Numbered from the stretch's first letter, positions 8,166 to 18,987 are shown. The stretch: DNA of 62,373 bases from an uncultured Acetatifactor sp. (GCA_947625255.1 CANQNT010000017.1:1-62373); one strand, 5' to 3'. Notes: generated by a model not told the origin, from the sequence alone. A program made the numbers and translations.

Positions 8166-8894
8166 ATGAACCGTTATTATAAAGCCAGATTCCAATTGAA
8201 AAACCAGGCAAAGGACCGCCTGATCGGCAAATATCCGGACACGATCCTTTTGCTGATCATCTCCGGGGCCATCCAAGTGTTTGCTTATATGTTGGCCACA
8301 TTCATCGTGCCGTTTCAAAATTTGTTCGGCATCCTGTTCAGTCTGATCCTGACGTTCCTGGTGTCCATCGTGCTGAGCGTGCTGCGGGTCGGAACATCCC
8401 TGTTCTATCTGAACATTGCCTGCGGACAACCATTTTCCATATCCAACCTTTTTTATGGTTTTCGGGAACAGTCCAATAAGTGTCTGGCCGTCTGTACCGT
8501 GATGTGCGGCTTGTCCTTTTTATTCGAGCTCCCCGCACAGATTTGTTCCATCCTGTCCGCCACCCAGGGAATCGGCCGTTATTTGCTCTATTCCTATGGA
8601 TTGGACTTCTTGGCCCAGATTGTATTTCTTCCCTTATCCCTGGCGCTGTCCCAGTGTTATTATTTGATTCTGGACTACCCGGAGCTGTCTGCGGCGGAAA
8701 CGATCAAGATGAGTCTCCGCGTGATGAAAGGACATAAGCTACGGCTTCTGATACTGCAGCTGAGTTTCCTGCCCCTGATTATCCTGGCTTATCTTTCTTT
8801 CACCGTGGGTTTTCTCTGGCTGACCCCTTATATGCAGATGACCTACACCTTGTTTTTCCTGGATCTGATGACACCGAAGGAAGCGGCCGGTTAA
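8166..8894 (+). CDS. DUF975 family integral membrane protein
   Basis: 242 residues with about six membrane segments. The N-terminus (YYKARFQLKNQAKDRL) and the later ILDYPELSAAETIKMSLRVMKGHK segment are characteristic of DUF975, an uncharacterised family widespread in Firmicutes. A strong AAGGAGG lies six bases before the ATG. It follows another small membrane protein on the same strand and ends at a bidirectional terminator. Confidence 0.85.
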   Translation: MNRYYKARFQLKNQAKDRLIGKYPDTILLLIISGAIQVFAYMLATFIVPFQNLFGILFSLILTFLVSIVLSVLRVGTSLFYLNIACGQPFSISNLFYGFREQSNKCLAVCTVMCGLSFLFELPAQICSILSATQGIGRYLLYSYGLDFLAQIVFLPLSLALSQCYYLILDYPELSAAETIKMSLRVMKGHKLRLLILQLSFLPLIILAYLSFTVGFLWLTPYMQMTYTLFFLDLMTPKEAAG

Positions 8895-8958
8895 ACCAGC
8901 TGCAAATTGTCACAGCGAAAACGGAGGAAACGGATCTGTTGATCCGGCCTGATACGTC

Positions 8959-9003
8959 AAAAAGCGGAAACTGCGTGGATTTTCCACACGATTTCCGCTT
9001 TTT
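8959..9003. terminator. bidirectional intrinsic terminator
   Basis: AAAAAGCGGAAA at 8959-8970 pairs with TTTCCGCTTTTT at 8992-9003, with further GTGG/CCAC pairing inside. A/T runs on both sides serve the plus-strand DUF975 gene and the minus-strand prfB. Confidence 0.9.
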
Positions 9004-9020
9004 CCCATTTCTCGTATCAA

Positions 9021-10137
9021 TTATTTCTTATTATTGATACTGCTCCATTTCAGATAGCCATTGATAAAGGGATCCAGATTGCCATCCAGAACGGCATCGG
9101 CATTGCTGCTTTCCACGTCCGTGCGGTGATCCTTGACCATGGTATAGGGTTGGAGAACATAGGACCGAATCTGATTGCCCCAACTATTGTCCTTAACCTC
9201 TCCCCGAATATCCGACAGCTTCTCCACGTTGGCCTCCTGCTGCAGAATGAGAAGCTTGGCACGCAGCATCTGCATGGCTTTGTCTTTGTTTTGGAACTGG
9301 CTTCTCTCGTTCTGGCACTGCACCACGGTCCCCGTGGGAATATGGGTGATTCGAATGGCGGACGAAGTCTTATTGATATGCTGACCGCCGGCTCCGCTGC
9401 TTCGATAGGTATCAATACGCAGATCCTTTTCATCAATCTCCAGTCCTACGTCTTCATTCAATTCGGGCATAACATCCAGCGACACAAAAGAAGTCTGACG
9501 CTTGCCCTGGGCGTTGAACGGGGAAATCCGCACCAACCGATGCACTCCTTTCTCGGATTTCAGATAGCCATAGGCATTGGGACCGTTCACCTGGAACGTA
9601 ACCGACTTAATACCGGCTTCATCGCCGTCCAGATAATCCAACACCTCCACCGAATAGCCCTTTCTCTCGGCCCACCTGGTATACATCCGATAAAGCATCC
9701 CGCACCAGTCACAGCTTTCGGTTCCACCGGCTCCCGCGTTCAGGCGTAAGATCGCGTTATTCTTGTCGTATTCCCCGGAAAGCAGAGTTCCGATCCGCAG
9801 ATCCTCCAGCTCGGTAATAAAAGCATCCAGCTCCTTGCGCACCTCGGGAATCATGTCCGGATCATTTTCCTCGTTTCCCATCTCAATCAGGGTAAGGATA
9901 TCCTCGTACTGTGTCTCCAGCCTGTGATAAAGGGCAGCCGTGTCCCTGAGGTTCTTCAGCTCCTTCATCTGCTCATTGGCACGATTCGGATTATCCCAGA
10001 ACGTGGGAGAATTCATATCCATTTCTAATTCTTCGATTCGCTTTGCCTTATTTGCGAGGTCAAAGTGAATCCCTCACTTCCGCTAATGGAGTTTCGTAAG
10101 GCAGAAGTTCCGCCTTCATCTGATCTAGTTCAACCAA
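9021..10137 (-). CDS. prfB: peptide chain release factor 2, with programmed +1 frameshift
   Basis: Full product of 371 residues: 25 codons from a TTG start at 10137 to CTT at 10065-10063, then a +1 shift over the T at 10062, continuing from GAC at 10061. AAGGAAGGTGA precedes the TTG by six bases, and the first peptide begins MVELDQMKAELLPYETP, the RF2 consensus. The second part carries the GGQ tripeptide (SSGAGGQHINKT) that triggers peptide release and an RF2-type codon-recognition region. RF2 reads UGA/UAA; the in-frame UGA makes its own synthesis self-limiting. secA ends 38 bases upstream on the same strand. Confidence 0.97.
10059..10065 (-). promoter_or_regulatory. prfB programmed frameshift site CTTTGAC
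   Basis: Read on the minus strand, CTT TGA C with an upstream purine-rich GAGGG as the Shine-Dalgarno-like stimulator. This is the classical RF2 autoregulatory slip site. Confidence 0.95.
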
Positions 10138-10175
10138 TTAACGTCACCTTCCTTCTATCTATAAAAATTATAATA

Positions 10176-12746
10176 TTATTTTTTAATACGGCCATGACAC
10201 TGCTTATATTTCTTGCCGCTGCCGCAAGGACAAGGATCGTTCGGGTAAATCTTGGCATTTTCACGCTTGACAGGAGCCCTGGATACCGAGTCATCCTTGT
10301 TGGTGCTGGTGACCTTGGCCACTTGTTCACGCTCCACCTTCTGCTCAATCTTGATATGGAAAAGAAGCCGGACCGTTTCTTCACGAATGTTCTGGGTCAT
10401 CTCGTCAAACATCTCATAGCCACTCATCTTATATTCCACAAGGGGATCCCTGTTGCCCAGGGCCTGCAGACCGATTCCCTGGCGCAGCTGCTCCATATCG
10501 TCGATATGGTCCATCCACTTACGGTCGATCACCTTAAGAAGGATCACGCGTTCAATCTCGCGAATGGCTTCCGGTTCCGGGAATTCCGCCTCCTTGCTCT
10601 CATAGAGCTTGACGGCCTCTTCCTTAAGCTGCTGCTTGAGATCGTTCTTCTTCCGCGCGCTGATACGCTCATGGGTAACGGGCTGGATCGGAATGGTGGG
10701 CAAAAGGAGGGAATTCAGCTCTTTCAGATTCCATTCGGAGCTGTCCACATCATCGTTGATGCTGATGTCCACACTGGTCTCCGTAATGTCCGTAATCATC
10801 TTATATATCACGTCCCTCATGCTCTCCCCGTTCAGTACCCGCATTCTCTCATCATAAATAATCTCACGCTGCTCGCTCATGACGCGGTCATATTCCAACA
10901 GATTCTTACGAATGCCAAAGTTATTGTTCTCAATCTTCTTCTGAGCGGATTCGATGGCTTTCGTCAGGGACTTGTGCTCAATCTCCTGCCCCTCAGGAAC
11001 CCCCAGGGCATTAAACATGGAAATCAGACGTTCCGAACCAAACAACCTCATCAGGTCGTCCTGAAGGGAAATATAAAACTTGGATTCCCCGGGATCTCCC
11101 TGACGGCCGGAACGGCCACGCAGCTGATTATCAATCCGCCTGGATTCATGACGCTCCGTACCGATGATCTTTAAGCCCCCCGCTGCCCGGGCCTCATCAT
11201 CCAGCTTGATATCCGTACCACGGCCGGCCATATTGGTGGCAATGGTCACAGCCCCGTGGACACCTGCATCCGCCACAATCTCCGCCTCCATCTCATGGAA
11301 CTTGGCGTTCAGCACCTTGTGATGGATCCCTCTCTTGTTAAGCCTGCGGCTCAATTCCTCACTGGCATCGATATTGATGGTACCCACCAGGACGGGCTGC
11401 CCTTTGGCATGGGCCTCCTCCACCGCATCCACAATGGCTTTCAGCTTTTCCTCCCTGGTCTTGTACACGGCATCCTGATGGTCCACACGAATTACCGGCA
11501 TATTGGTGGGAATCTCAACCACGTCCATCCCATATATCTCGCGGAACTCGTTTTCCTCCGTAAGAGCCGTACCGGTCATACCGCATTTCTTATCAAACAG
11601 ATTAAAGAAATTCTGGAACGTGATGGTGGCCAACGTCTTGCTTTCCCGCTTCACCTTGACGTGCTCCTTGGCTTCTATGGCCTGATGCAAGCCGTCGGAA
11701 TAACGGCGGCCCGGCATAATACGGCCCGTAAACTCATCCACGATCAGCACCTGGTCATCCTTGACCACATAATCCTGGTCACGGAACATCAGATTATGGG
11801 CGCGCAGCGCCAAAATCACATTATGCTGAATCTCAAGATTCTCCGGATCCGCATAATTCTCAATATGGAAGAACTGCTCCACCTTGGCCATGCCGGCAGC
11901 GGTGAGATTCACGATCTTGTCTTTTTCATTGACGATGAAATCTCCGGTCTCCTCCTGTACCACACCCATGATGGCATCCATCTTGGTCAGCTCCTGCATA
12001 TCCTCACCGCGTTTCATCTGGCGGGCCAGTAGGTCGCACATTTCATAAAGAGCGGTAGACTTGCCGCTTTGGCCGGATATGATCAGAGGCGTTCTGGCTT
12101 CATCGATGAGCACGGAATCCACCTCGTCGATGATGGCGTAGTGCAGCCCCCGCAGCACCAACTGCTCCTTGTAGATGGCCATATTGTCACGCAGATAATC
12201 AAATCCCAGCTCGTTGTTGGTCACATAAGTGACATCACACTGATAAGCGGCCCGTCTCTCGTCCGGCGTGGAACTGTTCAGCACCGCTCCCACGGTCAGG
12301 CCCAGGAACTCATGCACCTGTCCCATCCATTCCGAGTCACGCTTCACCAGATAATCATTGACTGTGACCACATGAACGCCCTTCCCCTCCAGGGCATTTA
12401 AATAAGAAGGAAGAACTGCCACCAGCGTCTTGCCCTCACCGGTACGCATCTCGGAAATTCTTCCCTGATGCATGATGATCGCCCCCATCAGCTGTACGCG
12501 GAAAGGTTCCATCTGCAGCGTCCTCCTGGCCGCCTCCCGCACCACCGCATAGGCTTCCGGCAAAATGTCATCCAGGGTCTCCCCCTCCGCCAGCCGCTTC
12601 TTAAATTCGGTGGTCTTCGCCCGAAGCGCTTCATCGGACATCGCCTGCATCTCGGGCCTGAGCGATTCAATTTTCTCCACGAAGGGTTCGATCCGCTTCA
12701 GTTCCCTGGCGCTATGCGTTCCAAATATTTTCTCGATGAATTTCAT
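10176..12746 (-). CDS. secA: protein translocase ATPase SecA
   Basis: 856 residues from the ATG at 12746, which has GGAGG 12 bases upstream. A longer frame from 12842 lacks a ribosome site and overlaps the promoter. Features include Walker A MRTGEGKT, the [13 protein letters not shown] segment, the preprotein-binding and helicase-like second motor domain ([26 protein letters not shown]), and a C-terminal zinc-binding SEC-C motif ([13 protein letters not shown]). It drives secretion through SecYEG. The nearest downstream gene is prfB. Confidence 0.98.
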   Translation of the reverse strand: MKFIEKIFGTHSARELKRIEPFVEKIESLRPEMQAMSDEALRAKTTEFKKRLAEGETLDDILPEAYAVVREAARRTLQMEPFRVQLMGAIIMHQGRISEMRTGEGKTLVAVLPSYLNALEGKGVHVVTVNDYLVKRDSEWMGQVHEFLGLTVGAVLNSSTPDERRAAYQCDVTYVTNNELGFDYLRDNMAIYKEQLVLRGLHYAIIDEVDSVLIDEARTPLIISGQSGKSTALYEMCDLLARQMKRGEDMQELTKMDAIMGVVQEETGDFIVNEKDKIVNLTAAGMAKVEQFFHIENYADPENLEIQHNVILALRAHNLMFRDQDYVVKDDQVLIVDEFTGRIMPGRRYSDGLHQAIEAKEHVKVKRESKTLATITFQNFFNLFDKKCGMTGTALTEENEFREIYGMDVVEIPTNMPVIRVDHQDAVYKTREEKLKAIVDAVEEAHAKGQPVLVGTINIDASEELSRRLNKRGIHHKVLNAKFHEMEAEIVADAGVHGAVTIATNMAGRGTDIKLDDEARAAGGLKIIGTERHESRRIDNQLRGRSGRQGDPGESKFYISLQDDLMRLFGSERLISMFNALGVPEGQEIEHKSLTKAIESAQKKIENNNFGIRKNLLEYDRVMSEQREIIYDERMRVLNGESMRDVIYKMITDITETSVDISINDDVDSSEWNLKELNSLLLPTIPIQPVTHERISARKKNDLKQQLKEEAVKLYESKEAEFPEPEAIREIERVILLKVIDRKWMDHIDDMEQLRQGIGLQALGNRDPLVEYKMSGYEMFDEMTQNIREETVRLLFHIKIEQKVEREQVAKVTSTNKDDSVSRAPVKRENAKIYPNDPCPCGSGKKYKQCHGRIKK

Positions 12747-12848
12747 TCTATCCCTTTTTCCTCCAAATCTGATACAGATTCGATTGGTTCCAATCTCAAA
12801 ACTCAATTCCTCAGTACAATGGCTTCCTGCCGTCTGAACCATTATCCT

Positions 12849-12877
12849 ATTTTATCAGATTTGATTTCCATATTCAA
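12849..12877 (-). promoter_or_regulatory. promoter of secA
   Basis: Minus strand TTGAAT at 12877-12872, 17-bp spacer, TAAAAT at 12854-12849. The rest of the 12747-13028 gap shows no gene. Confidence 0.7.
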
Positions 12878-13028
12878 CTCCCCATTTTTTCCTAAGGCTA
12901 AATAAATTGTAAACATTGTGTTAAAAAAAGAATGATGAACTTCCCGCATCCATCCGATGAAGCGAAACCCATCTGAACGACATTCAATCCTTTCCCGCTT
13001 ACCAAAAGTCTTCAGCCGCTCTTATGCG

Positions 13029-14621
13029 TCAAGTCTCGTTCCACTCCCATTCATCCACTTCTTCTATATCAATGGGTTCTCCATTGTAGCCGCACAGCTC
13101 CACGTCCTTTAACACCACCTTTTTGGCATTGCGGATAAAAATCCCCTGCTTGCAGCAGACCTCGCAGCCCACCATCATGGCCGCCTGTCCGCCAATGGCG
13201 TTTCTGGCAAACTCGATCTTGACATTTTCCATGACCACACTTTCCACCTTGGACTCCGGCAGACCGTAAATGTAAATCCCGGCGATCTGACAATTGACAC
13301 AAGTAACGTTGCGGATCGTTACCGCCCCCACCCTGGGCGTACGGTCGTCCACGGGAAGAGCCCTTTTGGTGGACACGTATTCCGTTTTGCCATCCGGATC
13401 GCAATAATAAAAGCAGTTAATGACAAAAGCGGTTTTTACCCTTTCCATTCTTACCTTGTCAAAGGTGATGCCGTTCAGATAGGCTTCCCGGCCTCTCCCT
13501 CTTCTGGTTTTAACACGCAACCCCCTGTCCGTCCCCACGAAACGGCAATTACGAATTTGAATATTGTCCACGCCCGCCGCGATCTCGCTTCCGATCGTTA
13601 CGCCTCCATGCCCTTTTTCCATTCTGCAGTGATGGATGAAGATATCCTTGGACGGCGTCTTATAGGTTTGTCCCATGTAAATCTTGCCGGATTTGATGGC
13701 AATACAGTCATCTCCCACGGAAAAATAAATTCCAGCCGCTTCCACGTCCTCGCAGGACTCCGGGTTCAGCCCGTCCGTATTGCGGGAACGGCTGGGAGAC
13801 TCAATATACAGATCATAGAATTTCAGATGTTGGCAAAAGCTGGGATGCAGATTCCAGGCCGGGGAATTCCGAATGGTCAGCCCCTGCACCACCACGTTCC
13901 TGCAATGATTCAGGAAAATCATCCGCGGTCTCGCGGGATGATCCCCTCTCCAGATTTCTCCTCCCCACCAATTGTCAAAGTCCGCACAGCCATCCAGGGT
14001 CCCCTGCCCGTAGATCACCACGTTTTCCACGGCCATTCCCGTGAAAAGGCTGGCATAGGAATCCCTGGGATATCCCTCCCACAGTGCCGGGATAAATTCA
14101 CTCCTTTCGTCATAGCTCTCGATCCGGCCCGGCAGTACCGGCAGACGGCGCTCGTCGGGAATGGCCCTTATGACGGCATTCTTGCCCAACTCCAGGAGCA
14201 GATCGCTCTTCAGAAAAAGGTTGGTGACACAAAAAACCCCTTCGGGAATGTAAACCCGTCCCTTGGGAGGACAAGTCAAAATGGCAGCCTGCAGACACTG
14301 GGTATCGTCCGCGATGCCATCCCCCTTTGCCCCAAAATCCCGGACATCCAGCGTGACGAATTCCTCCAGGGTCCGTACCTCTTCTACGTCCGAACGGTAA
14401 TTTCCCCTGCCCAGCTGCACCTGATACCGGGTATCGGGACACAGCCCATAGACGGATTCCACCGTTTTGACGGAAGAAAGCCGCTTCACCCCGTCCAGAT
14501 AAATGTCATAGGGTTCCGTTTCATAATCCCCGTCCTCGTCCATCACCTGCAACACCAGATTTCTGGCCGTCACAAACAGCACCTTGCACTTCAAGGCTTT
14601 CTCCTTTTTCACATTCTCCAT
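13029..14621 (-). CDS. GH28 polygalacturonase-type glycoside hydrolase
   Basis: About 530 residues from ATG 14621 (GGGAG upstream; a GTG at 14639 is the alternative). An N-terminal fibronectin-III-like domain (about 10-85) precedes the right-handed beta-helix with all GH28 motifs: NTDGLNPESC (about 281), VGDDCIAIKSG (about 303, catalytic Asp pair), GHGG (about 337) and an RGLRVKTRRGRG block. No signal peptide, so it should cut galacturonan or rhamnogalacturonan oligosaccharides inside the cell, probably exo-acting. It overlaps the end of the GH105 gene, implying translational coupling, and is the last gene of the pectin operon. Closely similar to the GH28 at 15745-17394. Confidence 0.92.
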   Translation of the reverse strand: MENVKKEKALKCKVLFVTARNLVLQVMDEDGDYETEPYDIYLDGVKRLSSVKTVESVYGLCPDTRYQVQLGRGNYRSDVEEVRTLEEFVTLDVRDFGAKGDGIADDTQCLQAAILTCPPKGRVYIPEGVFCVTNLFLKSDLLLELGKNAVIRAIPDERRLPVLPGRIESYDERSEFIPALWEGYPRDSYASLFTGMAVENVVIYGQGTLDGCADFDNWWGGEIWRGDHPARPRMIFLNHCRNVVVQGLTIRNSPAWNLHPSFCQHLKFYDLYIESPSRSRNTDGLNPESCEDVEAAGIYFSVGDDCIAIKSGKIYMGQTYKTPSKDIFIHHCRMEKGHGGVTIGSEIAAGVDNIQIRNCRFVGTDRGLRVKTRRGRGREAYLNGITFDKVRMERVKTAFVINCFYYCDPDGKTEYVSTKRALPVDDRTPRVGAVTIRNVTCVNCQIAGIYIYGLPESKVESVVMENVKIEFARNAIGGQAAMMVGCEVCCKQGIFIRNAKKVVLKDVELCGYNGEPIDIEEVDEWEWNET

Positions 14622-15766
14622 CTGACACCCGTCTCCCACTTTTTCAACAATAAATATTGTGCATACGCCATAAACAGAGCGGCCGCTCCCTTATTATCAT
14701 CATCAGCCAAAGGCTCCGACAAATAATAGGCGATACTGCCATCCCTGCACCCTTTGTCCGGCCCAAGTCCGGCCACGCTGCAGGTATCTTTCAGCACCAG
14801 CTTTCCGTTCTTTTCCACCAGCTTGGTATCGATCAGGGATCCCAGCATCTTTTCCGCCACCGGTCTGTATTTTTCCATCAAAATCAGACGCAGCCTGCAG
14901 GCTTTCAATATGGAAGCCGCTGTCATGGCGCTGCCAGAGGTCTCCAGGTAATTGCCCTTGCACTCCGGATGATCCACCACCTGATAGAGCAAGCCCGTCT
15001 CCCCGTCCTGATAAACCAACAAAGCTTTCAGCGCCTCCTTGTAAATTTCCTGCAGAGGCCGCATGAAATCATACACCTTTCGGTCCATCTCCTCGATCGT
15101 GTCTACCAGCCCCATCAGGAACCAGCCAATGGCCCGCAGCCAGAAATTCCGCGAACAGCCGCTGACCGGATCCGCCCAGAAAGCGCTGCGGGATTCATCG
15201 AATCCATGATAATACAGGCCACTGACCGGATCCCGCATATTTTTCCGGACATTGTTGAATTGCTTACAGATATCCAGGTAATGATCCTTTTTGCCGTAAA
15301 TGGTATCATAGGACATCCGAAAAGGCTGTGCCATGTACAGTCCGTCCAGCCAAACCTGGTTGGGATAGATCTTTTTATGCCAATAATTGCCGGACTCTGT
15401 CCTGGGCTGTCTGTCCAACTGGACGAGCAACTTATCCATGGCGATCTGGTAACGCTTCTCGCCGGTCTCCTGATATGCAAAAAGCAGGGCGCGCCCCGGC
15501 AGGATATCGTCCAGCTTGAAATCCCCGCCGTGGTATGTCTCGATTTTGCCCTTTTGCGTCACATAATGATCCGTATAGCGCAGGACGTAATCCCGGAACA
15601 ACTCCAGGCCGGTGGCCTTATAAAGCTGCATGGCGGCTACCAGCACGCAGCCGTCCGCGTAATTCCACTTATTCTGGGAAAGACGCTCTTCATCCGCGTA
15701 AAAGTCCGTAAGATACCGTTCCAATTTCTCGATATGTATACTCATCATTGCGCTTTCTTGCTCCAT
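14609..15766 (-). CDS. GH105 unsaturated rhamnogalacturonyl hydrolase (YteR-like)
   Basis: 385 residues. The start at 15766 is chosen because AAGGAG sits seven bases upstream. An alpha/alpha-barrel protein with the family blocks NQVWLDGLYMAQPF (catalytic-region Asp) and SRNFWLRAIGWFLMGLVDT, and a late DKGCRDGSIAYYLSEP stretch. GH105 enzymes remove the delta-4,5-unsaturated uronic acid left at the end of oligosaccharides by pectate or rhamnogalacturonan lyases. No signal peptide, consistent with cytosolic action. It overlaps both neighbouring GH28 genes by a few codons. Confidence 0.93.
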   Translation of the reverse strand: MEQESAMMSIHIEKLERYLTDFYADEERLSQNKWNYADGCVLVAAMQLYKATGLELFRDYVLRYTDHYVTQKGKIETYHGGDFKLDDILPGRALLFAYQETGEKRYQIAMDKLLVQLDRQPRTESGNYWHKKIYPNQVWLDGLYMAQPFRMSYDTIYGKKDHYLDICKQFNNVRKNMRDPVSGLYYHGFDESRSAFWADPVSGCSRNFWLRAIGWFLMGLVDTIEEMDRKVYDFMRPLQEIYKEALKALLVYQDGETGLLYQVVDHPECKGNYLETSGSAMTAASILKACRLRLILMEKYRPVAEKMLGSLIDTKLVEKNGKLVLKDTCSVAGLGPDKGCRDGSIAYYLSEPLADDDNKGAAALFMAYAQYLLLKKWETGVRWRM

Positions 15767-17394
15767 TCCTCGTCTCCTTGTATCCCAGTGCCCGGATCCA
15801 TGTCCAAACACCCGTCGTCTTCATAGGTCTCCACATTCTGAATATCCGCGCAGGGTCCCTCATACCCCAACAGTTCCACGCCTTTCAAGGTGACCTTTTT
15901 CACGTTCCGTATGAAGATCCCCTGTCTGCTGCCCGCCTGACAGCCTGTCATCATGGCCGCCTTACCGCTTCTGGCCCGTTCCGCAAAGGAAATCCTGACA
16001 TTTTCCATGACCACGCCCTCAATGGGAGATTCCGGCAGCCCGTAAAAGTATACGCCGGCCACATGGCAGTCCGTGCAGACCACGTTCCGCATGGTGATCG
16101 TACCAACCCTGGGCGTGCCCTGATCCACGGGCAGCTTGTCCTTGGAAGAGACATACTCGGATTTTCCGTCCGGACCGCAATAATAAAAGCAATTAATGAC
16201 GAAAGGGGTCATCACTCCCTCCATCCTAACGCCGTCAAACACGATCCCCTGCAGATAGGAATCCCTGCCCCGCCCCCGCCGGGTCTTGATCCGAAGTCCT
16301 CTGTCAGTCCTGACGAAACGGCAGTCCTGAATCCTGATATTCTCCACCCCGGCGGCGATCTCACTTCCGATGGTCACGCCCCCATGTCCCTTCTCCATCA
16401 GACAATGATGGATGAAAATATCCTTAGACGGCGTTTTATAGGTTTTGCCCATATACAGCTTGCCGGACTTGATGGCGATACAGTCATCCCCCACGCTGAA
16501 ATACACGCCGGCAATCTCCACGTTGGTGCAGGATTCCGGATCAAGCCCGTCCGTATTGTGGGAATTGGATGGGGACTCGATGCACAGATCCAAAAACTTC
16601 AGATCTCGGGAGAAAAAGGGAAGGAGATTCCAGGCGGGCGAATTCCTGATCGTAATCCCCTGCACCACCACGTTCCTGCAGTGGTTCAAGAACACCATTC
16701 TGGGACGCGCAGGATCGTTTTTACATTTCTCCGTGTTCCACCAGTTTTCGAAATCCGCGCCTCCGTCCAGCACGCCCCGGCCGCAAATCACCACGTTTTC
16801 CACATACATACCGGTGAGGATGCTGGCATAAGAGTCCAGGGGATCCCCCTCCCAGGTGGCGGGAAAGAATTCCCTTTCCTCGTCATAGCTCTCGATACGT
16901 CCCGGCAACACCGGCAGCCTGGTCTTATCCGGTATGGCCCGCAGGATCGCCCCCTCGTCCAATTCAAGGGTAATGTTGCTCTTTAAAAACAGATTGGTGA
17001 ACCGGAAAACGCCCTCGGGTATCAGGACTCTGCTGTTCTGGGGGCAGCTGAGGATCGCCGCCTGAATGCTCAAGGTATCATCTGCGATCCCGTCCCCCCT
17101 GGCACCGAAATCCCTGACATTGAGGGTTACGAATTCCTCCTTGGTCCGCACCTTAAGCTCCCCCAGCAGCCTGTCGCCACGCTGTACCCGCAGCCTGTAC
17201 TCCCGGTTAGGTTCCAATCGGGAAAGTGTCTCTATGGTTTTACAAGAGGTCAGCCTTTGCACATCGTCCAAATATACTTCATATCCTTGCGTATGATAAT
17301 CAGCCCCCTGATCCGGCACCTGAAACACCAGACTCCTGGAAGTCACAAGCAATAGCTGTAATCCCGTGCTTCGATCCTCCATCATACTCTCCAT
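15745..17394 (-). CDS. GH28 polygalacturonase-type glycoside hydrolase
   Basis: 549 residues, AAGGAGG 11 bases before the ATG. FN3-like N-terminal domain (about 12-90), then the beta-helix with NTDGLDPESC, VGDDCIAIKSG, GHGGVTIGSE and RGLRIKTRRGRG. It matches the GH28 at 13029-14621 along nearly its whole length, so the two are paralogs separated by the GH105 gene. No signal peptide; expected to act on imported galacturonate-containing oligomers. The C-terminal 20 residues overlap the GH105 start. Confidence 0.92.
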   Translation of the reverse strand: MESMMEDRSTGLQLLLVTSRSLVFQVPDQGADYHTQGYEVYLDDVQRLTSCKTIETLSRLEPNREYRLRVQRGDRLLGELKVRTKEEFVTLNVRDFGARGDGIADDTLSIQAAILSCPQNSRVLIPEGVFRFTNLFLKSNITLELDEGAILRAIPDKTRLPVLPGRIESYDEEREFFPATWEGDPLDSYASILTGMYVENVVICGRGVLDGGADFENWWNTEKCKNDPARPRMVFLNHCRNVVVQGITIRNSPAWNLLPFFSRDLKFLDLCIESPSNSHNTDGLDPESCTNVEIAGVYFSVGDDCIAIKSGKLYMGKTYKTPSKDIFIHHCLMEKGHGGVTIGSEIAAGVENIRIQDCRFVRTDRGLRIKTRRGRGRDSYLQGIVFDGVRMEGVMTPFVINCFYYCGPDGKSEYVSSKDKLPVDQGTPRVGTITMRNVVCTDCHVAGVYFYGLPESPIEGVVMENVRISFAERARSGKAAMMTGCQAGSRQGIFIRNVKKVTLKGVELLGYEGPCADIQNVETYEDDGCLDMDPGTGIQGDEEWSKKAQ

Positions 17395-17433
17395 TCTTCG
17401 CCGCTCCTCCTTTTTTCCCTTTTTATAATCCTT

Positions 17434-18987
17434 TTATACAAGCGGTTCAAAGCAAAAATAATCCGCCCGCAGGAAACCGGTTTCTCCCGTTCCCTCATGA
17501 AAGGCGGCCAGTCCCACCTTGACACCTACCCAGGCTCCCGCAAGGGCCGGCGTAGGCTCCCCAAGACTTTGATAGCCCACTTGGTCCGCGCTGACCTCCC
17601 AGGAAACCTTTTCCGCGTTCTCCACGCGCATTCTGAGATAAATTACCCGGTCCGGCCAGGCCCCCAGATTCTCCTGGATCTCTTCTCCCTGCTTTACCAT
17701 GCCCTTTCTCCGAAGCAGACGCAGCTCCCTGTTCCTGCGGCTGACCAACAGACTGTCACAGCAGCCTCCCAGAGAGACCATTCCGCAGCAGTCCCCTTCT
17801 TTTAAACCGTCCAGACGCAGACGCGCCGTCACCAAAAAGGCAGGCGCGGGCCATTTCTGCAGCAGCAGATTGGGCAGATCATAGATATGCCGTCCCTCTC
17901 CCGGTATGGAATACAAGGTCAGGCCGCCTTCAGCAAGGCTATACCACGTTGCCTGATAATTGGCGTTCCACTGCCACTGAAGTCCCAGCCTTGTCCCCCG
18001 GAAGAAGTCGCTGTCCTCCGGCGCGTCCGCGGGATAATCCTTGTCCGCCCCAGGTTTCTTCCAGCCAGGCACCGGCTCTCCGCAGCCATCCCCATCCGGA
18101 TCCGCGCCGATCACGGGCCAGTCCTCCACCCAGCGCATAGGCTGCAGATGAATGATTCTTCCCGCGCTTCCCACGTCCTGGAAATGGAGAAACCAATCCT
18201 CTCCCTGGGGCGTATCCACCCAGGCACCCTGGTGGGGCCCGTTCACCGCAGTAAGACCCTGGTGCAGGACGATCCGTTCCTCATAAGGTCCCATGATGTT
18301 ACGGGAACGCAAAACCGTCTGCCACCCCGTCTTCACTCCCCCCGCAGGGGCAAAAATATAATAATAACCGTTCCTTTTATAAAGCTTGGGTCCTTCGATG
18401 GTGGGCTGGGTCCGGTGTCCGTCGTAGACAAAGCCCCCCTCATCCGTCACGGCGGTCAGCCCCTTGCCCTCGTCCCGCAGGGGACACAGATACAAGGCGC
18501 TTTTAAACCCGATCCGGCTTTTGGCAAAAGCATTCACCAGATACAAGGTCCCATCCTCGTCCCAGAATGGACACGGATCGATCCAGCCCGCGTTTCTGAT
18601 GACGAATTGCGGACCGCTCCAGCTTCCCAGGGGATCCCGTGCGGTATACACCGCGATTCCCTCATCGGGAAAAGGAACGAACACGTAATATTCTCTTTCA
18701 TGATACCGAATGGCGGGAGCCCAGGCGCCGCATCCGTGCCGCGGCGCGTCATATCTGGCAAAGGGAAGTCTGTCGATCACATAATTGACCACCTTCCAGT
18801 TGACCAGATCCCTGGAATGAAGCAAGGGAACGGCAGGCACGTTGCTGAAACTGGATGCCACCATATAATAATCCTGCCCGACGCGAATCACGTCAGGATC
18901 GGAATAGTCCGTATAAAGGATGGGATTCCGATAGGTTCCGTCGCCCTGATCAGCGATCCACATTTTCTTTGCCAATGTTGCTTTCAT
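17434..18987 (-). CDS. GH43 family glycoside hydrolase (arabinosidase/xylosidase type)
   Basis: About 517 residues. ATG 18987 is preferred: the in-frame ATG at 19002 is itself part of GGAGGAG, the ribosome site for 18987. A five-bladed propeller with the family acids is visible in NPILYTDYSDPDVIRV (general base Asp), GWIDPCPFWDEDGTLYLV and TIEGPKLYKRNGYYYIF (general acid Glu), followed by a beta-sandwich C-terminal domain (about 320-515). GH43 enzymes release arabinose, xylose or galactose from side chains. No signal peptide. In the operon it lies between two GH28 genes, which suits side-chain trimming of rhamnogalacturonan. Confidence 0.9.
   Translation of the reverse strand: MKATLAKKMWIADQGDGTYRNPILYTDYSDPDVIRVGQDYYMVASSFSNVPAVPLLHSRDLVNWKVVNYVIDRLPFARYDAPRHGCGAWAPAIRYHEREYYVFVPFPDEGIAVYTARDPLGSWSGPQFVIRNAGWIDPCPFWDEDGTLYLVNAFAKSRIGFKSALYLCPLRDEGKGLTAVTDEGGFVYDGHRTQPTIEGPKLYKRNGYYYIFAPAGGVKTGWQTVLRSRNIMGPYEERIVLHQGLTAVNGPHQGAWVDTPQGEDWFLHFQDVGSAGRIIHLQPMRWVEDWPVIGADPDGDGCGEPVPGWKKPGADKDYPADAPEDSDFFRGTRLGLQWQWNANYQATWYSLAEGGLTLYSIPGEGRHIYDLPNLLLQKWPAPAFLVTARLRLDGLKEGDCCGMVSLGGCCDSLLVSRRNRELRLLRRKGMVKQGEEIQENLGAWPDRVIYLRMRVENAEKVSWEVSADQVGYQSLGEPTPALAGAWVGVKVGLAAFHEGTGETGFLRADYFCFEPLV

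Noticed and set aside
9021..10022. prfB as a simple 333-codon gene starting at 10022
   Set aside because: No ribosome site at 10022, and the upstream RF2 peptide plus CTTTGAC slip site are plainly present.
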